From assembly GCA_024688095.1 (NCBI GenBank), contig JAILEJ010000374.1:1-7178 (forward strand): 7,178 nt of DNA. The letters are read 5' to 3'. Below, piece by piece: positions 1 to 5,765 of the stretch. Position numbers and translations under genes: made by a program. Each line of letters opens with the position of its first letter. Positions within the stretch are counted from its first letter, which is position 1. The notes under the pieces were generated by a model, which saw only the letters and a program-made list of their open reading frames with translations, did no database searches and was not told where the DNA came from. The stretch comes from Butyrivibrio sp. GTDB lineage: Bacteria > Bacillota > Clostridia > Lachnospirales > Lachnospiraceae.

Positions 1-41
1 AGCCTGTCCCTATTTCTATAAGTATTGTCAAAGTGTATCAT
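1..41 (-). CDS. Start of an unidentified gene (5' end only)
   Basis: An ATG (complement of 39-41) opens a frame that stays open to the window edge. The visible residues are MIHFDNTYRNRDR, plus a further codon beginning CT. A purine-rich Shine-Dalgarno AGAGAGG lies 7 nt upstream of the ATG, which makes a real translation start likely. The gene begins about 31 bp after the stop of the sigma-like gene and has the same orientation, so the two are probably in one operon. Thirteen residues are too few to assign a family. Confidence 0.55.
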   Translation of the reverse strand, partial: MIHFDNTYRNRDR

Positions 42-72
42 CTAAATTCCTCTCTCTAAACAATGAAATCGA

Positions 73-1185
73 TTATGCAGTATGACGCATTTCTTCTTTT
101 ATTCTTCCTATGCTATCCATGGATTCCTTTATTCCACTTAGAAGGTCAGCGCATGCATCATATGTGAGCCTTTCTTTTACGATGGTTTCCTGTACCTTTC
201 TAAGAAGCCTTATAACCTGTCTTGAACTCATTTCTTCTCCGGTCTTTTGGGAAACAAACCTTGCTGTTTCCTTATATCTCTTGTTATCCGGCTTATCATC
301 TGTATCTGCATAGGTAAGAAGCGTATACAGTGCTGTCTGTGAAGACATATTCAGCTTCATCTCATTTATAAGATCCCCAAGTCCGTCAACGATCTCTGAA
401 AAGGATTCTCCGTCACTTTCATAAGGATCACTTATAAAAGAATCTTCAACAGCCTGTTCATATTCTTCTGCGTCAAGTGATGTAAGACTGTATCCTTCAA
501 GTGACATTATCTTTTCATATCCATACTCTCCGTCCTGGATATTCATATCTTTCATTTCATTACAAAGTATCTGTATTACATCTTCCTTTGCCATTGTTCC
601 AAGATAATTTCCATTTTCATCAGCTACATAGCCCTTTCTTCTTGCAACGCTGTGAAATCGGTTCAGGTACTTTCTACCTGCAAGACCAAGAGGGTCCACT
701 TCCTTTCTGTATACCTCTCTGATATTGTGCCCATAAAACTTGTTTATATAGGATGAAAAATTGTTTCCGGAATATATGTCAAATTTCTTTGCCATTGTGT
801 GGATATTTAAAAGTGAGGTTTCGGCATATATAAAGGCCGCACTGTTATCACTTGTGTTTGGTCTTGTCATTGCTTCCTGCTCACATATTCTTGCAAGCAT
901 TGGCTCATATTTGTCTCTTAGTGCTACAATTGCCTTTTCTACATCGATATCCCTTGAATTATCATCCTGAATCACAAGTATAAGATATGCATCTATATCT
1001 GTTCTGCAGTTATTCTCATCATATCTGTGACTGAATGGATCTGTGTGATCGATTTCTTTAATTATCCCCTCATTTTGAAGTCGTTCTATGTAGGAAACAT
1101 CAGCGTTAAGCTTTTCAAGTAAAGAGTGTGCTATTATGCCATTACACTTTTTAGCCAGGTTTCCTATAAGTGCTTCATTAGTCAT
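73..1185 (-). CDS. Divergent sigma-70-family-like protein (370 aa)
   Basis: This is probably a DNA-binding regulator related to sigma-70 factors, recognised by its order of segments. Residues about 115-160 (AAFIYAETSLLNIHTMAKKFD, then FSSYINKFYGHNIREVYRK) align by eye with sigma region 2, where an acidic helix is followed by the 'KFDP-RG-KFSTYA-WWIRQAI' type of core- and -10-binding helices. Residues about 165-240 resemble region 3 and end in SLDAEE, like the 'SLDAP' linker. Residues about 300-337 (YKETARFVSQKTGEEMSSRQVIRLLRKVQETIVK region) resemble the region 4.2 helix-turn-helix. An acidic insert (240-265, DPYESDGESF) separates regions 3 and 4. The N-terminal 50 residues may form a second winged-helix-like fold. 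No membrane segment is evident. The start is set by GAAAGGGAAG just upstream of ATG 1185. A strong promoter lies about 500 bp upstream, so expression probably runs through a long structured leader. It could instead be a replication or transfer protein that borrows this fold. The family assignment is inference from motif order only. Confidence 0.6.
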   Translation of the reverse strand: MTNEALIGNLAKKCNGIIAHSLLEKLNADVSYIERLQNEGIIKEIDHTDPFSHRYDENNCRTDIDAYLILVIQDDNSRDIDVEKAIVALRDKYEPMLARICEQEAMTRPNTSDNSAAFIYAETSLLNIHTMAKKFDIYSGNNFSSYINKFYGHNIREVYRKEVDPLGLAGRKYLNRFHSVARRKGYVADENGNYLGTMAKEDVIQILCNEMKDMNIQDGEYGYEKIMSLEGYSLTSLDAEEYEQAVEDSFISDPYESDGESFSEIVDGLGDLINEMKLNMSSQTALYTLLTYADTDDKPDNKRYKETARFVSQKTGEEMSSRQVIRLLRKVQETIVKERLTYDACADLLSGIKESMDSIGRIKEEMRHTA

Positions 1186-1655
1186 TTCTTCCCTTTCTAT
1201 ATTTTTTCAAGAAAACAAGTTTGCCGTATGGCAGGTTTAAAGTTACATTGTGAATTCATCTGTTTAAGTAAAAGTATTTCCCCTAAAAAAAGGCGAGCTT
1301 AATATATACACTCTTCTTTTTGACATAGCTTTAGAATAAGTGCCTTTTTTTATCTGTTTAATTCCTAAAACTTAGGTGAATTGTCTGATGTATATCCAAG
1401 CAGCCGTTTACATGTTTTATAAAACATGCAATGGATATACTTCTTTAAAGAAATAAATCTTTATTGATTATCATATATTTAAATATGATAGTGGATTTTT
1501 TGACCAGAATATGGTCTAATCCGATACCACTAGATAAAAGAAATTTATCTGTCTCCTCTTCTCTTTCGAGAATTTTTAACCCCAGCCGGCAATGCCGGTT
1601 TGTCTTAAAAAAAGACTTGTAAATACTTAAAACAAGATTTCATTTTAGCTCACTC
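1186..1655 (-). ncRNA. Candidate structured leader RNA upstream of the sigma-like gene
   Basis: This is about 470 nt between a near-consensus promoter and the start of the sigma-like gene, with no convincing ORF but many inverted repeats. In minus-strand order they are: CCGGC/GCCGG near 1585-1597; TTCTC-GAAA-GAGAA (1559-1572, a GNRA-type tetraloop); AGATAAA/TTTATCT (1532-1550); TAGTGG/CCACTA (1489-1494 with 1527-1532) enclosing GACCA/TGGTC (1502-1516); TATCATAT/ATATGATA (1469-1490); a 9-bp stem (1390-1398 with 1432-1440) enclosing an 18-nt palindrome (1411-1428); CCTAA/TTAGG (1364-1376); and a 10-bp closing stem AAAAAAAGGC/GCCTTTTTTT (1285-1294 with 1342-1351). I do not recognise a known riboswitch or RNA family. 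AT-rich DNA yields chance hairpins, so structure is suggested here and not proven. Confidence 0.45.
1285..1351 (-). terminator. Possible attenuator or terminator inside the leader
   Basis: On the minus strand AAAAAAAGGC (complement of 1342-1351) can pair with GCCTTTTTTT (complement of 1285-1294). An inner helix of CACTT(A)TTCT with AGAAGAGTG can also form. The element ends in seven T residues about 100 nt before the start of the sigma-like gene. It could terminate a free-standing RNA or act as an attenuator. It is weak in that only three G-C pairs close the outer stem and the T-run is itself in the stem. Confidence 0.3.
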
Positions 1656-1660
1656 GTGCT

Positions 1661-1689
1661 AGTATATTGTAATGATAAATATTTGTCAA
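1661..1689 (-). promoter_or_regulatory. Near-consensus sigma-A type promoter for the leader and sigma-like gene
   Basis: The minus strand reads TTGACA (complement of 1684-1689), a 17-bp spacer, then TATACT (complement of 1661-1666). The -35 box matches 6/6, the -10 box 5/6 and the spacing is optimal, so this is the best promoter seen in the window. Initiation would fall near 1653-1655. The nearest credible downstream gene is the sigma-like protein starting at 1185. Confidence 0.8.
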
Positions 1690-1695
1690 TATATT
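1667..1695 (+). promoter_or_regulatory. Possible overlapping plus-strand promoter
   Basis: The plus strand reads TTGTAA (1667-1672), 17 bp, then TATATT (1690-1695), about 4/6 and 5/6 matches to consensus. It sits face to face on the strong minus-strand promoter. If active it would transcribe the quasi-palindrome at 1858-1979 and could end at the hairpin at 2223-2254. In such AT-rich DNA a match of this quality may be chance. Confidence 0.25.
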
Positions 1696-1732
1696 TTTTA
1701 TGTTTTTTTGTATTATTTTTTATGTTATATAG

Positions 1733-1770
1733 TTTCATGCATTTATGAAATTAATGAAAATTTATTTCAT
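1733..1770. promoter_or_regulatory. Paired inverted repeats TTTCAT/ATGAAA, possible operator
   Basis: TTTCAT-N6-ATGAAA (1733-1750) is followed at once by ATGAAA-N5-TTTCAT (1754-1770). The same hexamer is therefore used four times as two dyads, about 45-80 bp upstream of the -35 box of the strong minus-strand promoter. The position suits an activator or repressor of that promoter. The dyads could also pair in RNA if the region is transcribed. No regulator is identified. Confidence 0.3.
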
Positions 1771-1857
1771 GATATTTTCATCATTTCTATTCATCCCTTT
1801 AATATATATATATTTAAAACTAGAGATGGCAATGATTTCAGGCATTTTTTTATGATC

Positions 1858-1979
1858 TTTTTTCGCCATACGCAGAATATAAAGACATATATACCCTGTC
1901 AAGGATGCAGAGCACCGCTAAGGCGGCAGGTCCTTGACAGCGCACATATGTCTTTATAAATGGTAGTCAGGCGAAAAAA
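1858..1979. repeat. 122-bp three-tier quasi-palindrome
   Basis: Three long perfect stems are nested. The outer stem is TTTTTTCGCC (1858-1867) with GGCGAAAAAA (1970-1979), 10 bp. The middle stem is TATAAAGACATAT (1878-1890) with ATATGTCTTTATA (1946-1958), 13 bp. The inner stem is CTGTCAAGGA (1896-1905) with TCCTTGACAG (1931-1940), 10 bp. A small apical CCGC-TAAG-GCGG hairpin (1915-1926) caps it. The internal loops are nearly symmetric (10/11 nt and 5/5 nt). The core is clearly richer in G+C than the surrounding DNA. On either strand the T-run is at the 5' end and the A-run at the 3' end, so this is not a normal intrinsic terminator. Candidates are a folded single-strand recombination or replication site, a miniature inverted-repeat element, or a structured RNA. 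Confidence 0.85.
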
Positions 1980-2222
1980 AGAAATATAAACGTATATGTA
2001 TACGCATCTCTTTACCTGCATTTACATTCTGTAATATGTATTGCTTTAATTATGTATCCCTATTTAGAGACATATTTCATTCTTACATTTTAGCATTTTA
2101 ATATATATGGTTTTCATCATTATCATTTCTTATATTTTTGCCATATGATGATATGTCAGGTGTGTGCCAGATATAGAAATATTAAAGCGTTAGTATTTTT
2201 ATTGCAGTATAAATAAGTATAA
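1980..2222. other. AT-rich gene-free stretch
   Basis: I see no credible gene here on either strand; the longest minus-strand reading frames are about 18 codons and lack a good Shine-Dalgarno. The only notable element is a short dyad CGTATA-TG-TATACG at 1991-2004, next to the quasi-palindrome. Confidence 0.5.
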
Positions 2223-2254
2223 AAATGGAAAATAAAAATGCATATTTTCCATTT
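2223..2254 (-). terminator. AT-rich hairpin terminator after the signal peptidase gene
   Basis: A perfect 12-bp stem, AAATGGAAAATA (2223-2234) with TATTTTCCATTT (2243-2254), encloses an 8-nt loop. It begins about 50 nt after the stop of the signal peptidase gene. On the minus strand the second arm leads into TTTTTATAC. The stem has only two G-C pairs, so termination may be inefficient. It could also work for plus-strand transcripts, because a T-rich stretch follows on that side too. Confidence 0.5.
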
Positions 2255-2306
2255 CCTTTATCTTTTTGAAGTTCTGTTCTTTTCTCTTTATGCCTTTATA
2301 TCTTGC

Positions 2307-2882
2307 CTAATTATGGAACAGGATGCGAAATTCTATCTGGTCTTCATATACGGGAGGGTCTTCATTTTTAAGATTGTCTCCCTTAAATGTATATTTAACG
2401 GTATTTTGTGCATCTTTTTCAATTTTTATTACTCTGTGTACACATCTTACATTTATCTTATCAAGTGGGCTTATCCTGGTATCAGGGGTTGTACTTTCTT
2501 TATCATCTTTATTACTGGTGTCTTCTATACTATTAATTGTATTATCTTTAGTTTTATTTTCTTCTTTGTTCGTGCTCCTTTCAGGTTTATTTTTATTATC
2601 ATGGGGTGTGGTATCGTCTTTTCTTTTATATGTTTTTATATATGTTATTATGTCTCCTTCTTTTACATCCTCAGGTTTTACAGGTACTGCGATAACAAAA
2701 CTGTTCTTTTTTATTTCAGGGCTCATGCTGTCTGTGGGGATATAGAGTATTCTAAGCCCGAATACTGTTGCCTTATTTGTAGTAAGTTTTGTGACCGCAA
2801 GACTACACATCATTATGAGGCTTATGTATATAAGAAAGAGCTTTATTTTTTCTTTTAGTCTTTTATATTTTTTCTTTTTCAT
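2307..2882 (-). CDS. SipW-like (ER/archaeal-type) signal peptidase I
   Basis: This is a membrane-bound peptidase that would remove signal peptides from exported proteins. After a Lys-rich N-terminus (MKKKKYKRLKEK) there is one membrane segment (about residues 13-31), then the catalytic box IPTDSMSPEI with nucleophile Ser52. Next come the box DVKEGDIITYI (about 72-82), the box CVHRVIKI with His149, and KGDN (167-170). A His in place of the Lys of bacterial SipS/LepB marks the S26B group that includes Bacillus SipW. Residues about 86-142, between the GD box and the His box, are a hydrophilic K/E/D/N/T/S-rich insertion. The protein ends soon after the last box (EFRILFHN), without the C-terminal membrane segment common in SipW-like enzymes. 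The ATG is preceded by GAAGGAA at very short spacing, and an in-frame stop a few codons upstream rules out an earlier start. Its substrate is unknown; exported neighbours are candidates. Confidence 0.85.
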   Translation of the reverse strand: MKKKKYKRLKEKIKLFLIYISLIMMCSLAVTKLTTNKATVFGLRILYIPTDSMSPEIKKNSFVIAVPVKPEDVKEGDIITYIKTYKRKDDTTPHDNKNKPERSTNKEENKTKDNTINSIEDTSNKDDKESTTPDTRISPLDKINVRCVHRVIKIEKDAQNTVKYTFKGDNLKNEDPPVYEDQIEFRILFHN

Positions 2883-2975
2883 TTCCTTCTTTCATTTAGA
2901 TTTATGAGCTTTTCCCGGACCTTTCCTGATCCTTTTTCTTGTTTTTCGTATCTATTTATAATAAAAATGCTGATC

Positions 2976-2996
2976 AGGCTTATTTAAAGCCTTTTT
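2976..2996. terminator. Small hairpin with U-run, best as a plus-strand terminator
   Basis: AGGCTT (2976-2981) pairs with AAGCCT (2987-2992) around a 5-nt loop and is followed on the plus strand by TTTTT. On the minus strand the nearest T-run (CATTTTTATT) lies several bases beyond the stem. It may block antisense transcription or be a weak attenuator ahead of the signal peptidase gene. Confidence 0.3.
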
Positions 2997-3019
2997 CAGT
3001 CATTTTTACTGCTATTTTG

Positions 3020-3055
3020 CAAAGCTATTTTTATATAGCTTTGAGTAGCTCAAAG
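3020..3055 (-). promoter_or_regulatory. Two mutually exclusive hairpins in the signal peptidase leader
   Basis: Stem 1 is CAAAGCTAT (3020-3028) with ATAGCTTTG (3035-3043), 9 bp. Stem 2 is CTTTGAG (3039-3045) with CTCAAAG (3049-3055), 7 bp with a 3-nt loop. They share bases 3039-3043, so only one can form fully at a time. This is the kind of switch seen in attenuators, but no clear terminator follows at once. Confidence 0.3.
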
Positions 3056-3057
3056 AA

Positions 3058-3086
3058 TTTATATTTCCGAGCTTACAATGGATTAA
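3058..3086 (-). promoter_or_regulatory. Weak promoter candidate for the signal peptidase gene
   Basis: The minus strand reads TTAATC (complement of 3081-3086, 3/6 match), 17 bp, then TATAAA (complement of 3058-3063, 5/6 match). The -35 position overlaps the first of the GATTAAT repeats, so a protein bound there could control it. The evidence is weak in AT-rich DNA. Confidence 0.25.
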
Positions 3087-3136
3087 TATACTAATGTCCT
3101 AATAGATTAATCTATTAATGGATTAATCTACTATTC
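3081..3136. repeat. Cluster of GATTAAT repeats with an 18-bp perfect palindrome
   Basis: Three related 16-bp units, GATTAATATACTAATG (3081-3096), GATTAATCTATTAATG (3105-3120) and GATTAATCTACTATTC (3121-3136), lie within 56 bp. The middle unit is embedded in the perfect palindrome TAATAGATTAATCTATTA (3100-3117). TACTAAT and ATTAGTA flank the middle as a further dyad. The arrangement suits a multimeric regulator or a replication-type iteron; its place upstream of the signal peptidase gene favours an operator. Confidence 0.6.
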
Positions 3137-3216
3137 TATTAGTAAATCGAAAGCTTATTCATTTTTTCATATATTCTTTTTAATCCTATTATTGTAAAGC
3201 CGCTTGCCAGGATATA

Positions 3217-3780
3217 TCAGGCTTTAGCGTACTTTTGATAAAACTGATAGCTTTCATCTACTGTCTTTTCCAGAGCTTCTTTATAGGCAAGTCTTACCAT
3301 TGTAGACAGTGTTTTATCCTGGCTTTTATTTTCGCAGGTATAAAGGTCCTTTATGGTTTTTCTGCTTACAATCTTTGGTATCTCATATCCATATTTATAA
3401 AAACACCTTTTCATAATGGCCATATCGTATACTGCTCTTGAAAGGTCGTTATAAGTTAAAAAGTATGTATCATCATTTATTTCTTTAAGCGTCTTTATCT
3501 GATATCTTCCATTTATATGATCTTTAAGAAGTTCTTTTTCTCTTTGCAGCATTTCTTCAATCATAGAAGGTCTACTTTTTAGTTCCTGGAGATCTTCTTT
3601 TTCCGGAAAAACCGTAAAACATACTCTTGTATCTACTTTTGTCGCTACTTCGAAAAAATCAGCAAAAACTCCATACTCAAGTGCTTTCCAGGGAAGCTTC
3701 CATATGGCATGGCTGTATTTTTTTATATTTTCCTTTGTATCCGTATAGTTTTTTATATCTTCTACTTTAGAATATTGCAT
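3217..3780 (-). CDS. Hypothetical protein, 187 aa
   Basis: I do not recognise a family. The protein appears soluble, with no signal peptide or membrane segment. It is rich in Lys, Glu and Tyr and probably mostly helical, with a charged helix about residues 62-90 (KEDLQELKSRPSMIEEMLQR region) and a basic C-terminal half. It follows the anchored surface protein gene with only 9 nt between that gene's stop (3790-3792) and this ATG (3778-3780). The two are therefore probably co-transcribed and perhaps translationally coupled. The best Shine-Dalgarno, GGGAGG, lies inside the upstream gene about 15 nt from this ATG, farther than usual. An in-frame TAA directly before the ATG excludes an upstream start. 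It may work with the surface protein from the cytoplasmic side, but that is inference from position alone. Confidence 0.75.
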   Translation of the reverse strand: MQYSKVEDIKNYTDTKENIKKYSHAIWKLPWKALEYGVFADFFEVATKVDTRVCFTVFPEKEDLQELKSRPSMIEEMLQREKELLKDHINGRYQIKTLKEINDDTYFLTYNDLSRAVYDMAIMKRCFYKYGYEIPKIVSRKTIKDLYTCENKSQDKTLSTMVRLAYKEALEKTVDESYQFYQKYAKA

Positions 3781-3789
3781 TTACGTCTT

Positions 3790-5250
3790 TTATATCCTCC
3801 CTGTTTTTTCATTAAAAGGTTTGTATACGGACAGTTTGTAATTATTCTCATCCGGTATCTTGTTTTTCATAAAGGTGGAAATAAAAAGCCAAATGACAAT
3901 TAAGATGATGACAACCATTACAGCACCCATTATTCCTTTTTGGTGGCTTTTTTTCTGGGCTTCAATCCTGTATATATCGCCCTCTTTAAACACTTCATTT
4001 TCCTTGAATCTTAATAAAAGCCCCGTATCTTCAATTTCGTATTCATTACTTTCAGGAATATACATTTCATCCCCATAGGTATTTCCGCCATCTTTTGATA
4101 TCTGTATTACAGCTTTGCCGGCTTCTCCTTCTTTTAAAACCTTTATCCATAGATTAAGGTCCTTTTTTGAAAGTATATCTGCAGCATGCTTAGCTTTATC
4201 TTTTGTATAAAGGCCTATCTTTACTGTCTTTGATTCATTTTCCGTGATACTAACATAGGTATATGGATTTTCTATATATATTCTGTATCTGTCTTTTTCA
4301 TAAAACTTTGAATATATGCCTCTCTGATCACAGGCAAAATCTGCTGTAAGGCCTGAAAAAATGCTGTTTCCTTCTTCATCAGTATAAAAAAGATCAATTT
4401 TTCCCCTTAAGGGAATCTCTTTTTCCTCATAGGTTTTTCCATTATTCATTGAATATTTTATTTTTGCCGTACCAAGTACGCCCTCTTTTATTACTTCTAT
4501 AATGATGTCGTATTCTTTTTCCTGACTTCCTGTAATACCTATGCTTCCCTCTTTGGTATTTCTATAAGAATCAAAAGGCTCATATATAACTTCAAAATCT
4601 GTTTCTGCAAGATATTCAGAGCTGTCAACTTCAGTAGAATCATCAAAACCCAACTTTTTATCTATCGAATTGTTAACTTCATTCTCATTTGTAAGCCCTG
4701 TAATAAGATCCAGGCTATTTTCATTTTCAAAAATAATGTCATCTTCAGGATATGAAAACTCATAAAGACCTGTTGTATCATCCCATACATCAATTTCAGA
4801 AACTCTGTAGCTTCCTTCTTTTAAAAAGCAGGTATCTGAGTATCCGTTATCAGGATAAAGATTAAGTTCATATATGCTTCCATCCTCAAGATTCATCACC
4901 TGAACATACACGGTTAATGAAAACTTCTCAGGAAGATCCGCCTTATAATTTAGCTGGCAGGGTGTTTCTTTAGTTTTTTTAGTATTTATGGATTGGATGA
5001 TATCAAGCCCATCGCCTTCAGATAAAATATCATCTTTCTTAATTTTCTCCTCTAATAAGTCCTTTTCATCATCTTCTAGTGTTTCACAGGTTAAAGACTT
5101 TTCATCAGGATTTGCTATCCCACTTTCTGTTACGTTTTCTTCTTCCATATCAAGTACAGTCCCCGTTTCAGAAGCTCTCACCTTTACAGAATTTGCAGGT
5201 ATTACCAGACACAGCATTACTGAAATTAAAAAAATCAGCTTTTTATTCAT
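3790..5250 (-). CDS. Secreted, C-terminally membrane-anchored surface protein with duplicated beta domain
   Basis: The protein is exported and tethered. A signal peptide spans residues 1 to about 27 (MNKKLIFLIS...VKVRAS). A single membrane segment at about 439-461 (GIMGAVMVVIILIVIWLFIS) is followed by a short cytoplasmic tail. Residues 30-95 are an acidic linker. Residues about 108-175 look like a small beta-sandwich domain, with LYPDNGY and FLKEGSYRV reminiscent of SpaA/prealbumin-type repeats. Two diverged copies of another domain follow at about 247-326 and 365-431. Both copies share V-I/L-KEG-x2-G-x-A-x-I-x2-S, an N/D-x-G-x-TY turn and IP, and both end in D-x-YRI. The S-x-DGG-x-TY...GDIYRI pattern recalls beta domains of phage baseplate and adhesion proteins. 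Translation starts at ATG 5250, with AAGGA 11-13 nt upstream. No LPXTG motif is present. A role in cell contact or envelope assembly is likely, and it is a possible substrate or partner of the SipW-like peptidase. The family is not identified. Confidence 0.75.
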   Translation of the reverse strand: MNKKLIFLISVMLCLVIPANSVKVRASETGTVLDMEEENVTESGIANPDEKSLTCETLEDDEKDLLEEKIKKDDILSEGDGLDIIQSINTKKTKETPCQLNYKADLPEKFSLTVYVQVMNLEDGSIYELNLYPDNGYSDTCFLKEGSYRVSEIDVWDDTTGLYEFSYPEDDIIFENENSLDLITGLTNENEVNNSIDKKLGFDDSTEVDSSEYLAETDFEVIYEPFDSYRNTKEGSIGITGSQEKEYDIIIEVIKEGVLGTAKIKYSMNNGKTYEEKEIPLRGKIDLFYTDEEGNSIFSGLTADFACDQRGIYSKFYEKDRYRIYIENPYTYVSITENESKTVKIGLYTKDKAKHAADILSKKDLNLWIKVLKEGEAGKAVIQISKDGGNTYGDEMYIPESNEYEIEDTGLLLRFKENEVFKEGDIYRIEAQKKSHQKGIMGAVMVVIILIVIWLFISTFMKNKIPDENNYKLSVYKPFNEKTGRI

Positions 5251-5338
5251 ATTTTTATAGGTCCTTCTTTCATAATAGTTCTACACAGTAATATGGACTT
5301 TTATAGGAAGTCAGAACCCTTAATGACATTTTTACAAT

Positions 5339-5364
5339 AAAAAACTGTAACCATTTGGTTACAG
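5339..5364 (-). terminator. Intrinsic terminator after the small acidic protein gene
   Basis: On the minus strand CTGTAACC-AAAT-GGTTACAG (complement of 5345-5364, a perfect 8-bp stem with a 4-nt loop) is followed directly by six T residues (complement of 5339-5344). It begins about 15 bp after the stop of the small acidic protein gene. It should separate that gene from the surface protein gene, which would then need its own promoter in 5251-5338; no clear promoter is visible there. Confidence 0.9.
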
Positions 5365-5378
5365 GACAAATCTACATT

Positions 5379-5732
5379 TTAAATATCAAGGATTACATCA
5401 TCATCAGGATATATTAATAGCTGAAATTCATCGCTATCGATATCAACAAGCTGAACATCAAATAAATCCATAAGGCCTGTGTCTTCGCAAAATCCATAAC
5501 TACCCTCCTCATCATAATCTTCTCTTTCTTTATTCATACATACACTTACAGCATGTGCAGATGAGTAATCCCATGGATCTTCAATCTTATAATCTAAAAA
5601 TCCTTCTTCTTTTAAGTCCTCAAGCTTTGCCAGTCCGTTTCTATATCTATATTGCTCATCAATTGGTGAATTTAAATATTTCTCTCCCTTACGGATAAAA
5701 TCTCTTTCTAAATATAAGCTTCCTACAAACAT
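5379..5732 (-). CDS. Small acidic hypothetical protein, 117 aa
   Basis: I do not recognise a family. The protein appears soluble and is strongly acidic, especially in its C-terminal half (EREDYDEEGSYGF, IYPDDDVILDI). There is no signal peptide or membrane segment. The N-terminal part is more mixed (RDFIRKGEKYLN, then a possible helix LAKLEDLKEEGFLD). The start at ATG 5732 is supported by GAGAGG 8 nt upstream. An overlapping ATG 7 nt upstream is out of frame. The gene has terminators on both sides, so it is probably monocistronic, or is reached by read-through from the NlpC/P60 gene. Small acidic proteins in accessory elements are sometimes anti-restriction or immunity proteins; nothing here shows that specifically. 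Confidence 0.7.
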   Translation of the reverse strand: MFVGSLYLERDFIRKGEKYLNSPIDEQYRYRNGLAKLEDLKEEGFLDYKIEDPWDYSSAHAVSVCMNKEREDYDEEGSYGFCEDTGLMDLFDVQLVDIDSDEFQLLIYPDDDVILDI

Positions 5733-5765
5733 CTTTCATACCTCTCTTTTTTAATTTTTTTATAT

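Larger units (their letters stand above)
2883..3216. other. 334-bp gene-free region upstream of the signal peptidase
   Basis: No ORF above about ten codons with a usable Shine-Dalgarno is seen. On the minus strand, in order, the region holds palindromic GATTAAT repeats (3081-3136), a weak promoter candidate (3058-3086), two overlapping hairpins (3020-3055) and a 6-bp hairpin AGGCTT/AAGCCT (2976-2992). It looks like a regulatory leader for the signal peptidase gene. Confidence 0.5.

Noticed and set aside
1265..1327. 20-codon frame MSKRRVYILSSPFFRGNTFT in the leader
   Set aside because: There is no Shine-Dalgarno at usable distance, and it overlaps the arm of the A7GGC/GCCT7 stem.
1605..1643. 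12-codon leader peptide (MKSCFKYLQVFF) just after the strong promoter
   Set aside because: The Shine-Dalgarno is poor and such short frames are common in AT-rich DNA. It could be revisited if the leader proves to be an attenuator.
1672..1959. Plus-strand 95-codon reading frame across the quasi-palindrome
   Set aside because: It begins in the promoter region and runs into the palindrome. It has no good Shine-Dalgarno and its composition is that of AT-rich noncoding DNA.
2238..2858. Long plus-strand reading frames (2238-2858 and 2323-2745) opposite the signal peptidase
   Set aside because: They are antisense to a gene with clear catalytic motifs. Their translations are Phe/Ile/Ser/Leu-rich, as expected from reading an AT-rich gene backwards, and have no recognisable features.
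5270..5329. 19-codon frame (MSLRVLTSYKSPYYCVELL) ahead of the surface protein gene
   Set aside because: It has no Shine-Dalgarno and starts just after a strong terminator; it may be chance.
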